From a candidate division WOR-3 bacterium (GTDB lineage Bacteria; SDB-A), in assembly GCA_016934535.1 (NCBI GenBank), contig JAFGSQ010000026.1:1-29932 (forward strand): DNA of 29,932 bases, given 5' to 3'. Shown here one piece after another: positions 22,019 through 29,932 of the stretch. The position numbers were made by a program, and so were the translations under genes. Every line of letters starts with the position of its first letter. The first letter of the stretch is position 1. The notes beneath the pieces are model-generated. The model did not search any database and was not told the origin of the DNA. It was given only the letters and a program-made list of their open reading frames with translations.

Positions 22019-25000
22019 ATGAATAGCGTTTCCCCCGAAAAAAGCATTTTGTCTTCTGTACCCGATTTTATTTTGGACAGATATAAAACAGGAAAATATT
22101 CCGGAAGCTTTGAAGGAGCAGTATTTTACGCAGATATAAGTGATTTCACTAAAATAACTGAAACACTTATGAAAAGAGGGAAGAAAGGCGCCGAGGAATT
22201 GAGTTCCATTCTCAACAGATTTTTCGGACCTTTAATCAACGGAATATATTCCGTAAAAGGATTTGTCTCTTGTCTTGAAGGAGATTCTATCATAGCCGTT
22301 TTCCCTTCTTTATACTGTGAAAAAGCTAAAGTTGCCGACACCGTGATTAATGCCTACAATAAATTTTCCAAAATCAAACCGCAGGGTCTTAAAAAAGTAA
22401 GCCGAGGTATTTTCGTCAAAGCTGGATTCTCCTATGGGAAGATTGACTGGCAGATTGTGCATAAGCATTCTCAATATGCTTATTTTTTCATGGGTGAAGC
22501 CGTGTCAGGAGCCATATCAGCCGGAAGCAATTTCCGTGAAAATGAAATCCGCTTCGACAAAGGCGGAAAAGATGATTTGTCATTAGGGAAAGCGGACTTT
22601 GTCAGTTGCAGGTATAAAAAGAACTTGCATGACTCTGCATTACCGGTAGTAGAAGATAACAACAGGCAAGACGACGTTTTGAGAGAGATGTTCTTGTCTC
22701 ACATGTTACGAGGTAGAGTATTTAAAAATGAATTCAGAGACGTCATAACTTGTTTCATTTCTCCGCATAAGGGAGTGGAAATTTCGGAATTTGTAGGCAC
22801 GGTGTCGAGACTTTCGGAAAAGTACAGTTGTTACGCGAGATTCAGTTACGGCGATAAAGGTGTTGTTTCCGTTACGGTCTTCGGCGCTCCGGTTAGAATG
22901 GAGGATTCATTTGAAAGAGCGTGCGGCTTTGCGTCCGAATTGTCGAAGACAGGTCTCTATAAAATCGGTTTGACGTACGGATCGGCTTTTGCAGGTATTA
23001 TAGGAAATAATACGAGAGCCGAATACGTTGTTCTCGGAGAGAAGGTCAATCTGGCTGCCCGGTTGATGTCGCATGCTAAAGCGCGAGAGATCTTCATAGA
23101 TTTCGATTTATCAGATGCAGCAAAAGAAAGTTATAGTTTTAATTACCGCGGAGAAGAGTTTTTCAAAGGCTTTCACGATCCTTGCAAGTATTATGTTTTA
23201 AAAAAGAAAAAGTACGAGAAAAAAACAGAAAGAATCGAGCTGACGGGAATGAAAAAAGAGGTTTTAAAACTTACGGACGAACTGAAAAAATTTTCACACG
23301 AAAAAAATTTTCGAGTAATCAGTATTTTCGGCGACGCGGGCGCTGGAAAAACCGTTTTAATAAAAAAGTCACTCGAAAAAGCTGGAGTCGAAGATGCGGT
23401 TTTCATATCGCCTGAATTTTCTAATTTCGAAGATTTCGGCGTTGTATCGAAATTTTACGAATCAATTTTTATCGGCAAAACAGAAAACAAAAAGTTCGGA
23501 AAAAAACTGTTTAATAAAAAATTCTCAGATTATGTTCAAATTACAACAAAAAACCCGGACAAATCCACAGCTTCGGAGCGGCAAGATGAACTGTCAAGGG
23601 CAAAACCTTTAATATCATATTTTGTTTCATCCCCTGACAATAAATCTTTCATCGAAAAACTGAATTACAAAACCATGCGCGAAGAAACAATCAGGGCAAC
23701 GGCGGCCGTTTTAAAGTCTTTTTGCCTGCATAAACCTTCGGTTTTAGTAATAGATGACGCTCATAACCTGGACGAACAGTCAAAAGAAGTGTTTTCAGAA
23801 GCCTTGGAAAAAGCCGGTAATCTGTCTCTTTGTCTGATTTTATGTTCGAGGTACGCAGGAGACGGATCCAGAAAAATGATTTTTAAAACCTTAAAGGGCA
23901 AAAGGACTCTGATAGATGTGAAAAGACTTACTCCGGCAGAGATTTCTGACTTGGCCGAAAAATTTTTTAGTTTAAAACTTTCGAAGCAATTTTCCTCATA
24001 CCTTTTCAATACTACACGCGGAAATCCTTATTTTCTGGCTACTTACTGCGATTTTCTCAAAAAAAGCGGTCTTTTCGAGACCAGGGACAATAAAGCTTAT
24101 CTGAAAAAAGAAACGCAGAATCTTCCAGGCAGTATAAAAGACGTCATTATCGCTAAAATTGACAGGCTGGAAAACGATGCCAAGGATATTCTTTTTTCTT
24201 GCTCGGTGTTCAGAAAAAGAATTGAAGTGTCAATACTCTCCGATATTCATAAAGTCAGGCGAAACCGCATTTATGGGCTTTTAGAAGAGTTGACCGAGAA
24301 AGGATTTCTTTTCGCTAAAGGCCGAAAAGAAGTAGGATTCCAGAGTGATATAGTTTCCAAAGCAGTCTACGGAATGATGCTCGAATCCGAAATTGCTCGC
24401 CGGCACTCCGCTGCGGCAAGATGCATTCAAGATAAATACGGAGAAAAAAAGAACTATTTTGAAGAGATTGCCTATCATTTGGACAAAGCGAATGATTTAA
24501 GAAATTCCGCTGAATATTTCGTAAAAGCGGCGCGTTACGACAAAGAAAGATTATTTTACAAAAGAGCCGTTGAACTGTATTCAAAAGCGAAAACGAATCT
24601 GAGCAGGCAGAAAGATCCCATAAAAACAGTTATGATAAATCTGGAATTGTCGGAGATTCATTCGAAAGCCGGAGAGATTTTGTTGTCGAAAAAGAATCTC
24701 TTGGAGAACATTAAGATCTGTAAAAAAGTTACCGAAAAAGAAAAAAAAGCGTCCTTGGACAGAAAAACAGCTGAAGATTTGCTTTTCAAAACGTATTATT
24801 CACTCGGGGATGATTACATCGTCCAAGGAAAATACGTCAAGGCAATTGAGACTGCAAAACTTTCTTTGAAAATCGCTAAAAAACCATATTACAGACAAAA
24901 TAAGCACAAATCCTACAATCTTCTCGGCAGGATCTTCTACTACAAAAATAATTACGCAAAAGCGCTGTATTATTACAAGAAAAGCATAGGGTCAATGATA

Positions 25001-25984
25001 AGTTCCGGCAGTTCAGGTGATGACCCGAGAATTTTTATGAATATAGCCAACGTTTATTCTGAAACAGGGGATTACGACAAAGCTATTAGTTACTACAGGA
25101 AAAGCCAGAGGATTTCAGAAAAGCAGGGCGACAGGATTACAGTTTCTAACATCAAATTCAACACCGCTTACCTGTATTATGAGAAAAAAAATTATAAAAA
25201 ATCTCTCAGATATTTTAACGAATGTCTTGCGTTTTGCAGGAAATTCAAACTGCATTCGATTTTAGCTAAAACCTCTCTGAATATCGGGTTGCTGTATATG
25301 GATTTGCGCGATTTCAGAAAATCAAGAAGATGCTTTTCGGAAAGCCTTAAGCTCAACAGAAAAATTGACGACCCACTCGAAACATCGAGAGTCTTGAACA
25401 ATATAGGATCATTGCTGATTGAAAAGCAGGATTATAAATCTGCGGAAAAATATTTCAAGGAAGCTCTTGATATAAAAGACAGGATAGGAGACGAAAAAGG
25501 CAAAGGTATATTGCTTGGAAATCTTGGGAAAATGCATACTCAAATGAAAAATTACAAAGAAGCCGAAAAGTATCTATCGGAGTCTGCCGAAATTTTCAGG
25601 AAATTGGGAGTAAAATTTCTTTTAGCGACGGTGCTCGTATACAAACTGGAGTTGCATTCATTACGTGGAGACCGAACATTCCCTGAAAAAACAGTTGCTG
25701 AAGCCATGTCGCTCGCCCGCAGGTTGAAAAATGAATCGCTCAAAAAGAAAATTGAAAATTTTTCAGTAATCTTCAATGAGATAGTGCGAAGAGCCCGTGA
25801 CCCTGAAGACTTCTTTGTGAGAGGTCTCTCCGAGGAGCATTTTTGCCGCCGCCGCCTCTCGCAGGGATCTCATTCCGTTTTTCTTTGCCTCGGACCTGAT
25901 AAGATTGAGGCTTTCTCCAATAACTATGAACTTCCGTATTTCAGGAGTGATTTTGAGAATTTCGAAAATACCTGTTCTGTATAA
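22019..25984 (+). CDS. Soluble-adenylyl-cyclase-like protein: two class III cyclase domains, STAND NTPase, TPRs
   Basis: 1321 residues with the order of human soluble adenylyl cyclase. C1 (about 32-200) keeps both metal-binding aspartates, Asp39 (FYADISDFT) and Asp89 (LEGDSIIAVF), but not the transition-state residues. C2 (240-395) has lost the metal residues but keeps Asn344 and Arg348 (GEKVNLAARL). One catalytic site is thus possible. The usual substrate-selecting Lys, four residues before the second Asp, is Cys85, so specificity for ATP is uncertain. An NTPase follows with Walker A GDAGAGKT (438-445) and Walker B VLVIDD (575-580), then many TPRs from about 800 to 1240. The 3' 222 bases lie antisense to the PilB/GspE gene; the final ~65 residues look unlike TPR and may be a read-through extension. 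The start lacks a ribosome binding site. Confidence 0.86.
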   Translation: MNSVSPEKSILSSVPDFILDRYKTGKYSGSFEGAVFYADISDFTKITETLMKRGKKGAEELSSILNRFFGPLINGIYSVKGFVSCLEGDSIIAVFPSLYCEKAKVADTVINAYNKFSKIKPQGLKKVSRGIFVKAGFSYGKIDWQIVHKHSQYAYFFMGEAVSGAISAGSNFRENEIRFDKGGKDDLSLGKADFVSCRYKKNLHDSALPVVEDNNRQDDVLREMFLSHMLRGRVFKNEFRDVITCFISPHKGVEISEFVGTVSRLSEKYSCYARFSYGDKGVVSVTVFGAPVRMEDSFERACGFASELSKTGLYKIGLTYGSAFAGIIGNNTRAEYVVLGEKVNLAARLMSHAKAREIFIDFDLSDAAKESYSFNYRGEEFFKGFHDPCKYYVLKKKKYEKKTERIELTGMKKEVLKLTDELKKFSHEKNFRVISIFGDAGAGKTVLIKKSLEKAGVEDAVFISPEFSNFEDFGVVSKFYESIFIGKTENKKFGKKLFNKKFSDYVQITTKNPDKSTASERQDELSRAKPLISYFVSSPDNKSFIEKLNYKTMREETIRATAAVLKSFCLHKPSVLVIDDAHNLDEQSKEVFSEALEKAGNLSLCLILCSRYAGDGSRKMIFKTLKGKRTLIDVKRLTPAEISDLAEKFFSLKLSKQFSSYLFNTTRGNPYFLATYCDFLKKSGLFETRDNKAYLKKETQNLPGSIKDVIIAKIDRLENDAKDILFSCSVFRKRIEVSILSDIHKVRRNRIYGLLEELTEKGFLFAKGRKEVGFQSDIVSKAVYGMMLESEIARRHSAAARCIQDKYGEKKNYFEEIAYHLDKANDLRNSAEYFVKAARYDKERLFYKRAVELYSKAKTNLSRQKDPIKTVMINLELSEIHSKAGEILLSKKNLLENIKICKKVTEKEKKASLDRKTAEDLLFKTYYSLGDDYIVQGKYVKAIETAKLSLKIAKKPYYRQNKHKSYNLLGRIFYYKNNYAKALYYYKKSIGSMISSGSSGDDPRIFMNIANVYSETGDYDKAISYYRKSQRISEKQGDRITVSNIKFNTAYLYYEKKNYKKSLRYFNECLAFCRKFKLHSILAKTSLNIGLLYMDLRDFRKSRRCFSESLKLNRKIDDPLETSRVLNNIGSLLIEKQDYKSAEKYFKEALDIKDRIGDEKGKGILLGNLGKMHTQMKNYKEAEKYLSESAEIFRKLGVKFLLATVLVYKLELHSLRGDRTFPEKTVAEAMSLARRLKNESLKKKIENFSVIFNEIVRRARDPEDFFVRGLSEEHFCRRRLSQGSHSVFLCLGPDKIEAFSNNYELPYFRSDFENFENTCSV

Positions 25985-27520
25985 AAAACCGGTTCCCCTG
26001 CACTGAACACAGCCTTTTCCGATTTTGACGCCTGCCGTGGAGAGTTGGTTCTTTTCGATTTCCAGCGCTTCAACCGCATCCGGGGGAAGATTAAAACTTT
26101 CAGAGCAGAACTGGCAGTTTTTTCTTATAAGCCTTTGCGCTATTACACCAATGAGAGTGCTCGACAAAAGGAATTTCGGAACACCGAGGTTGACCATTCT
26201 CGAAATTGCCGAAGGGGCGTCAATCGTGTGGAGAGTAGAAAACACGAGATGGCCGGTTAAAGCCGCCTGAATTGCGTATTCAGCGGTTTCTTTGTCCCTT
26301 ATTTCTCCGACCATAATTATGTCAGGGTCCTGCCTGAGAACGTTGCGAAGGGCATTGGCGAAGCTTATTCCGGATTTGTTGTCTATAGGTATCTGATTGA
26401 AATCTTCGTAGACGAGTTCGACGGGATCTTCTATGGTCACAATGTTGACTTCCGGTTTTGAAAGCTCTCTTAGAAGAGAATAGAGGCTTGTTGTTTTTCC
26501 GCTTCCTGTCGGTCCTGTAAGCAAGATTATCCCTTCGTTGTGCCCCAGGAATTCCCTGACGAGCGACATGTCGTCGTCGAAAAATCCCAGATCTCCTATG
26601 TTCTGCAGAAGTACGTCGGGGTCGAATATTCTCATAACTACTTTTTCTCCGAATACTGTCGGGACCGTGGAAATTCTTATTTCCAGTTCGTTGTCTTTGT
26701 ATTTCTTTTTAATTCTTCCGTCCTGAGGTATTCTCTTTTGGGAAATGTCGAGTCCGGAAAGAATTTTGACTCTCGACACGATGGCGGAGTGTACAATGTT
26801 CGGTATTACGTGAACGTCGTGAAGAACACCGTCAATTCTCATTCTGACTAAAGAGAGGTTTCTTTTCGGTTCGATGTGAATGTCCGAAGCTCTTTGTTCA
26901 AATGCGTAGGAGAACAGATTGTCTACTGCCGTGACGACGGGTTTTATGTCGGGTTGGACTTCGATGTCAGTCTGACTCAGGTATTCTTTGTTGAAAATAT
27001 TTTTGGACTCGAGGGTGCCCGAACGCAGAAGAGTTTCAGCGGCTTTTAAAGCCGAGTGGAAGGAAAAAAATCCCTCAATAATTTTTTCGACGTCGGAAGG
27101 CTTGGCCATAACAAAATTCAATTTAATGTGAAGTTGATTTTCGAGGTCGTCTCTGAGCTTCAAAACCGAGGGCTCGCAGAAAGCAACAGTCAGGCTGTCT
27201 CCTTCGCGCGATAGAGGCACTATTTTGTTGTGTTTGGAAAATTTCTGAGGAATGGCTCCTGTAACTATTTCCAGGTCGAGTGTGAGGGGGTCGATGTGTA
27301 TGAAAGGAGCGCCAAGTAATTCGGCTAAATTTTCATAAACTACGTCTTCGGAGATTGCTTTGGTGGAGACGAGCGAGGTAAGAACATCCTGACCCGATAT
27401 TTTGGAATGTCTTTCCATTTTTTCAAGATATTCCTTCTTTATGATTTTTTTTGACTGGAGAAGTTCGATCAGTTTTTCGGTTATCTGAGTTTCGGTCAGT
27501 GATAGAATATCTTCATTCAT
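25763..27520 (-). CDS. PilB/GspE-family assembly ATPase
   Basis: 585 residues, cytoplasmic hexameric ATPase that powers type IV pilus extension or type II secretion. The N-terminal T2SSE_N-type domain spans about 40-150 (VSTKAISEDVVYENLAELLG). The core has Walker A GPTGSGKT (336-343), the Asp box VTIEDPVE (361-368), Walker B IIMVGEIRD (401-409) with Glu406, and the His box LVFSTLHTIDA. The Cys pairs C469/C472 and C504/C507 bind zinc in this family. Which of PilB or GspE it is cannot be told without pilus or secretin genes, and none lies in this window. Its ATG overlaps the panB stop (ATGA). The family-typical end (GMRSLREAAAAKML, EVFRVTG) is complete, so the stop at 25763 is genuine. Confidence 0.92.
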   Translation of the reverse strand: MNEDILSLTETQITEKLIELLQSKKIIKKEYLEKMERHSKISGQDVLTSLVSTKAISEDVVYENLAELLGAPFIHIDPLTLDLEIVTGAIPQKFSKHNKIVPLSREGDSLTVAFCEPSVLKLRDDLENQLHIKLNFVMAKPSDVEKIIEGFFSFHSALKAAETLLRSGTLESKNIFNKEYLSQTDIEVQPDIKPVVTAVDNLFSYAFEQRASDIHIEPKRNLSLVRMRIDGVLHDVHVIPNIVHSAIVSRVKILSGLDISQKRIPQDGRIKKKYKDNELEIRISTVPTVFGEKVVMRIFDPDVLLQNIGDLGFFDDDMSLVREFLGHNEGIILLTGPTGSGKTTSLYSLLRELSKPEVNIVTIEDPVELVYEDFNQIPIDNKSGISFANALRNVLRQDPDIIMVGEIRDKETAEYAIQAALTGHLVFSTLHTIDAPSAISRMVNLGVPKFLLSSTLIGVIAQRLIRKNCQFCSESFNLPPDAVEALEIEKNQLSTAGVKIGKGCVQCRGTGFLYRTGIFEILKITPEIRKFIVIGESLNLIRSEAKKNGMRSLREAAAAKMLLGETSHKEVFRVTGSSHYLIEDY

Positions 27521-28356
27521 AACTTGTCTATTTCATCCGCTTCTTCCGGCTGAAGGCGGACAGTTTCCTTTTCCGACGGAAAATTGCCCGATCTGACATC
27601 TTCGATATATTTCGAAGCGGCCCCTGATATGGTTTCGCCTATTTCCGCGTATTTTCTAGCGAATCTCGGAATGTTTTCCGGCGTCAGACCGAGCAGGTCG
27701 TTTGTGACAAGAATCTGTCCGTCGCAGGCGCCGCCGCTGCCGATTCCGATAGTCGGGATAGTGAGAGACGAAGTGATTTTTTCAGCTAACTCGAAAGGGA
27801 TAAATTCAAGAACCAAACTGAAAACACCTAAATCTTCAAGCATTTTAGCGTCGTCAACTATCATTGCCGCGTCATTGAAAGTCCTGCCTTGAACCTTGTA
27901 TCCTCCAAAGCGCGACACGGATTGCGGAGTGAGTCCGAGGTGACCCTGAACTGCCATTCCGGCAGCCAAGACAGCTTCTATCTTGTCTTTTACAACGGAG
28001 CCTCCTTCGATCTTGACGGCGTCAGCTCCGCCTTCGGCTATCAGTTTCCCGGCGTTTTTAACGGCTTTTTCCATGGAAAGCTGATACGAAAGAAACGGCA
28101 TGTCTGCTACTATGAAAGTTTCCCGGGCGCCTTTTCTTACCGCTTTGCAAAAGCGAAGGATGTCGTTCACTTTGACGCAAAGAGTGTTTTCAGAGCCGTA
28201 TACGACCATGCCGGCCGAATCTCCGACGAGTATGAAATCAACGCAGGATTTCTGAAGCCAGTTAGCCGTGCAGTAGTCATAAGCTGTGAGCGCGCAAATC
28301 TTTTTTTTTTCCAATTTGCGCTTTTTGAAATCGTGGAGCTTGAATTTGCCTTTCAA
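27517..28356 (-). CDS. panB: 3-methyl-2-oxobutanoate hydroxymethyltransferase
   Basis: First committed step of pantothenate synthesis: transfers a hydroxymethyl group from 5,10-methylene-THF to 2-oxoisovalerate to form ketopantoate. 279 residues. Family residues: Asp46 (LVGDSAGM) and Asp85 (ADMPFLSY) with Glu117 (AVKIEGG) for the metal, Lys115, His139 in GHLGLTPQSV, and catalytic Glu184 (LVLEFIP). PTIGIGSG and CDGQILVTNDLLGL close the barrel. It starts with TTG at 28356, overlapping the previous stop as TTGA; no better start exists, as the next Met is past the active-site Asp46. No panC or panD is nearby. The folate cofactor links it loosely to folD elsewhere in the window. Confidence 0.95.
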   Translation of the reverse strand: MKGKFKLHDFKKRKLEKKKICALTAYDYCTANWLQKSCVDFILVGDSAGMVVYGSENTLCVKVNDILRFCKAVRKGARETFIVADMPFLSYQLSMEKAVKNAGKLIAEGGADAVKIEGGSVVKDKIEAVLAAGMAVQGHLGLTPQSVSRFGGYKVQGRTFNDAAMIVDDAKMLEDLGVFSLVLEFIPFELAEKITSSLTIPTIGIGSGGACDGQILVTNDLLGLTPENIPRFARKYAEIGETISGAASKYIEDVRSGNFPSEKETVRLQPEEADEIDKL

Positions 28357-28826
28357 AACGTCTTTGCGAGCGCGAAAATAGGTTTCAGTCTTTCATTGGT
28401 TGCTCTGAGTCTTTCGGCCAGAGTCCTGACCAGGACCCAAAGAATGTTAATGCCCGCGCCGGGGTATTCCTGCATGAATTCTATGAGTTTTTCTCTTTTA
28501 AAACCTATGGTTTCTGTTTCTTCTTCAGCAGTGACCGTGGCGGACCTTTTTGACGCTTCGACCAGAGCCATTTCTCCGATAATCTCTCCCGGTCCGTATA
28601 TCGCGAGAGCTTCTTCGCCGACTCCCGGGACTATCGTGGAGATTCTGACTTTACCTTTGATAATTACATACATGGAGTCGCCTTTTTCGCCTTCGTTGAA
28701 AATCGTCTCACCCTGAGAGAATATTTTCAACTTTGCTCTTTTCAGGAGTTCGATTATCTCTTCGCGGTTCAATCCTCTGAACAGGGCGACTTTTCTGAGC
28801 AAATCAATTTTTTTTTCTTCATCCAT
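28353..28826 (-). CDS. Stand-alone cyclic-nucleotide-binding protein
   Basis: 157 residues forming a single CRP-type cNMP-binding domain plus a C-terminal helix, with no helix-turn-helix. N-terminal LLRKVALFRGLNREEI is the usual entry helix. The beta barrel has the FSQGETIFNEGEKGDSMYVI run. The phosphate-binding cassette is GEIIGEMALVEASKRSATV, with Glu85 and Arg94 in the positions that hold cyclic nucleotide ribose and phosphate. The site therefore looks able to bind ligand. It must signal through a protein partner rather than DNA. It sits between the LysM gene (27-base gap) and panB (overlap) in the same operon as the PilB/GspE ATPase, and faces the cyclase gene about 2.4 kb away. Confidence 0.87.
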   Translation of the reverse strand: MDEEKKIDLLRKVALFRGLNREEIIELLKRAKLKIFSQGETIFNEGEKGDSMYVIIKGKVRISTIVPGVGEEALAIYGPGEIIGEMALVEASKRSATVTAEEETETIGFKREKLIEFMQEYPGAGINILWVLVRTLAERLRATNERLKPIFALAKTF

Positions 28827-28853
28827 GAGATTGCCCTCGTTTTTTCTGCAAAA

Positions 28854-29885
28854 TTACAATTCAGCTCTGCAGACGAGTTTTATTTTGTCTCCTTCTTTTA
28901 TTTCAGAAAGACCGTTGATTCCGAAGATGTAACCCGTTGCGGATTCGTTTTGCACGTTCAGTATCTGAATATAGCCGGAGGGTCTTTCCGGAATTATGAC
29001 TTTTGCGCCTGTTGCCGGATTTGTTACTTCCTGTGAAGGGATCAATATCTCAAAAACATCGCCTACAATGACATCGTTGTTTGAACCTATGTTGACATAG
29101 ACGAAAGATGTGTTTTTGATTGTTCCAAAATAGTTGAGTATTCTGATTATATAACCGGTGATGTTTTTGTCGGTGAGTTTCATCTGGGTATTCAGAGGGA
29201 TGGAAGGAGTTTCAAACAAGGAAACCGCTTCACCAAGTTCGATGGAATTGTCATAAATTTCCTGAATAAGGCATCGTGATACGTCGGCTTTTGTTTCGAT
29301 AACTCTCAATATACCCAAAGGATATATAATTTTTCCGAGGTCTCTGCCGGTTATGGGATCGCTGATGGAATATGTCTCTCTCTCTATCAACAGGAATTGT
29401 CCCTCGCTTATGCCTTTATTGGTTCCGGCGTCTATATAAACCTGAAAACCGGTGCTTAATTGCGGGACTTCCCTGTCGTGATAGTCGACAATATGAGCCT
29501 TTGCTCTGTATGGTTCTCTGGAAACATAACCGCACCTGAACGAGAGTTCATAAGCCACGACAGGCTGAGCGATGTCAAACAGTGATACTTGGATGGCGGG
29601 AGGAACGTCAAAAAGTTCAGGAGATGAAACAATATCTGTGATTGCCGGTATGAGAAACTTCTGACCGGGATAAATCCAATGAGGATCGCGGATCTCAGGT
29701 TTGTTGGCTTCCCAGATCACAGGCCATTTGTATGGATTTCCGAGATAATAGTGAGAAAGGTTCCACAGGCAGTCGCCCGGAGAAACTATATGATACCTTG
29801 GTTGGGTGTGAATGTTGAAATTGTCCGACATAATGCAGACAGGAATAATTGCCATCAAAAGGAAAAACTGCCACTTTTTCACCAT
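28854..29885 (-). CDS. Exported LysM-domain protein
   Basis: 343 residues. The signal peptide (KKWQFFLLMAIIPVCIMS) is followed by a LysM domain (about 31-81: YHIVSPGDCLWNLSHYYLGN, then WEANKPEIRDPHWIYPGQKF), the peptidoglycan-binding fold. The remaining ~260 residues are beta-rich with repeated GxxGD/GIxEGQ-type turns (INAGTNKGISEGQ-like at 173-183, VGDVFEI, IKEGDKI), similar to flagellar/pilus periplasmic accessory proteins. Two starts compete: ATG 29885, only 2 bases after AGGAGG, and GTG 29882 at a better 5 bases; the mature protein is the same. It is the first gene of the operon ending in the PilB/GspE ATPase, which fits an envelope role in pilus or secretion assembly. Confidence 0.8.
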   Translation of the reverse strand: MVKKWQFFLLMAIIPVCIMSDNFNIHTQPRYHIVSPGDCLWNLSHYYLGNPYKWPVIWEANKPEIRDPHWIYPGQKFLIPAITDIVSSPELFDVPPAIQVSLFDIAQPVVAYELSFRCGYVSREPYRAKAHIVDYHDREVPQLSTGFQVYIDAGTNKGISEGQFLLIERETYSISDPITGRDLGKIIYPLGILRVIETKADVSRCLIQEIYDNSIELGEAVSLFETPSIPLNTQMKLTDKNITGYIIRILNYFGTIKNTSFVYVNIGSNNDVIVGDVFEILIPSQEVTNPATGAKVIIPERPSGYIQILNVQNESATGYIFGINGLSEIKEGDKIKLVCRAEL

Positions 29886-29913
29886 GGCCTCCTTTGTGCC
29901 TTTGTATAAATAT

Positions 29914-29919
29914 ATATTA
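29914..29919 (-). promoter_or_regulatory. Perfect -10 box of the LysM-panB-ATPase operon
   Basis: Read on the minus strand, TATAAT lies at 29919-29914, about 29 bases before the start codon. The -35 element would fall outside the window, so the promoter is incomplete here. Confidence 0.5.
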
Positions 29920-29932
29920 TATCATTTTCTTA

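Noticed and set aside
27889-28716. 275-codon plus-strand open frame opposite panB and the CNB gene
   Set aside because: Both minus-strand genes have intact catalytic or binding motifs; the plus-strand frame has none and spans two genes.
1-29932. CRISPR array, insertion sequence, prophage or tRNA genes
   Set aside because: No regularly spaced direct repeats, transposase or integrase motifs, or cloverleaf sequences were seen on either strand.

Overview
The window looks like a contig from an uncultivated Gram-negative-type bacterium of the FCB or candidate-phylum kind (WOR-3, TA06 and Cloacimonetes are similar in style). This is an inference from four things: a secreted protein ending in a FlgD-like/type IX-like sorting domain, a PilB/GspE secretion ATPase, a short alanyl-tRNA synthetase of the type common in candidate phyla, and a GMP synthase of the long, eukaryote-like architecture. 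No rRNA or tRNA gene was seen, so taxonomy stays open. Genes are tightly packed, with many ATGA start/stop overlaps and clear AGGAGG-type ribosome binding sites.

Layout. 121-2788 (minus) is a three-gene operon: a periplasmic FMN-binding protein, a TPR protein with a DUF2271-like C-terminus, and a small membrane protein. 3038-3571 (plus) is a SHOCT-domain protein. 3617-5088 (minus) is pdxS-pdxT (pyridoxal phosphate synthase) behind a very good sigma-70 promoter. 5183-6301 (minus) is a tandem but degenerate ABC ATPase, divergent from the long-form guaA (6347-8152). guaA is followed by a membrane protein with duplicated Tim44-like/zinc-ribbon units and a TerB-like domain. The gene-free stretch 10167-10669 holds a structured RNA that I identify as 6S RNA. 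10670-19487 (plus) is a six-gene operon: RNase Y, YmdB-type phosphodiesterase, FolD, XseA, a secreted metacaspase-like protein and a short AlaRS.

19488-22018 is looser and partly decayed. It holds a broken polysaccharide deacetylase, an intact secreted protein with a sorting domain, and a C-terminal remnant of msrA. 22019-25984 (plus) encodes a 1321-residue soluble-adenylyl-cyclase-like protein (two cyclase domains, STAND NTPase, TPRs). It runs tail-to-tail into, and overlaps by 222 bp, an operon read the other way (29885 to 25763): LysM protein, cyclic-nucleotide-binding protein, panB, and a PilB/GspE-type ATPase.

How the genes may work together. RNase Y and YmdB are classic neighbours, and the 6S RNA lies just upstream of them. 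The cyclase and the stand-alone cyclic-nucleotide-binding protein may be source and receiver of one signal, with the pilus/secretion ATPase as a possible output. The FMN-binding protein and the DUF2271-like protein suggest a periplasmic flavin redox module. The best candidates for something new are the metacaspase inside an RNA/translation operon, the cyclase-CNB-ATPase cluster, and the two-half ABC protein that can form only one composite ATP site.
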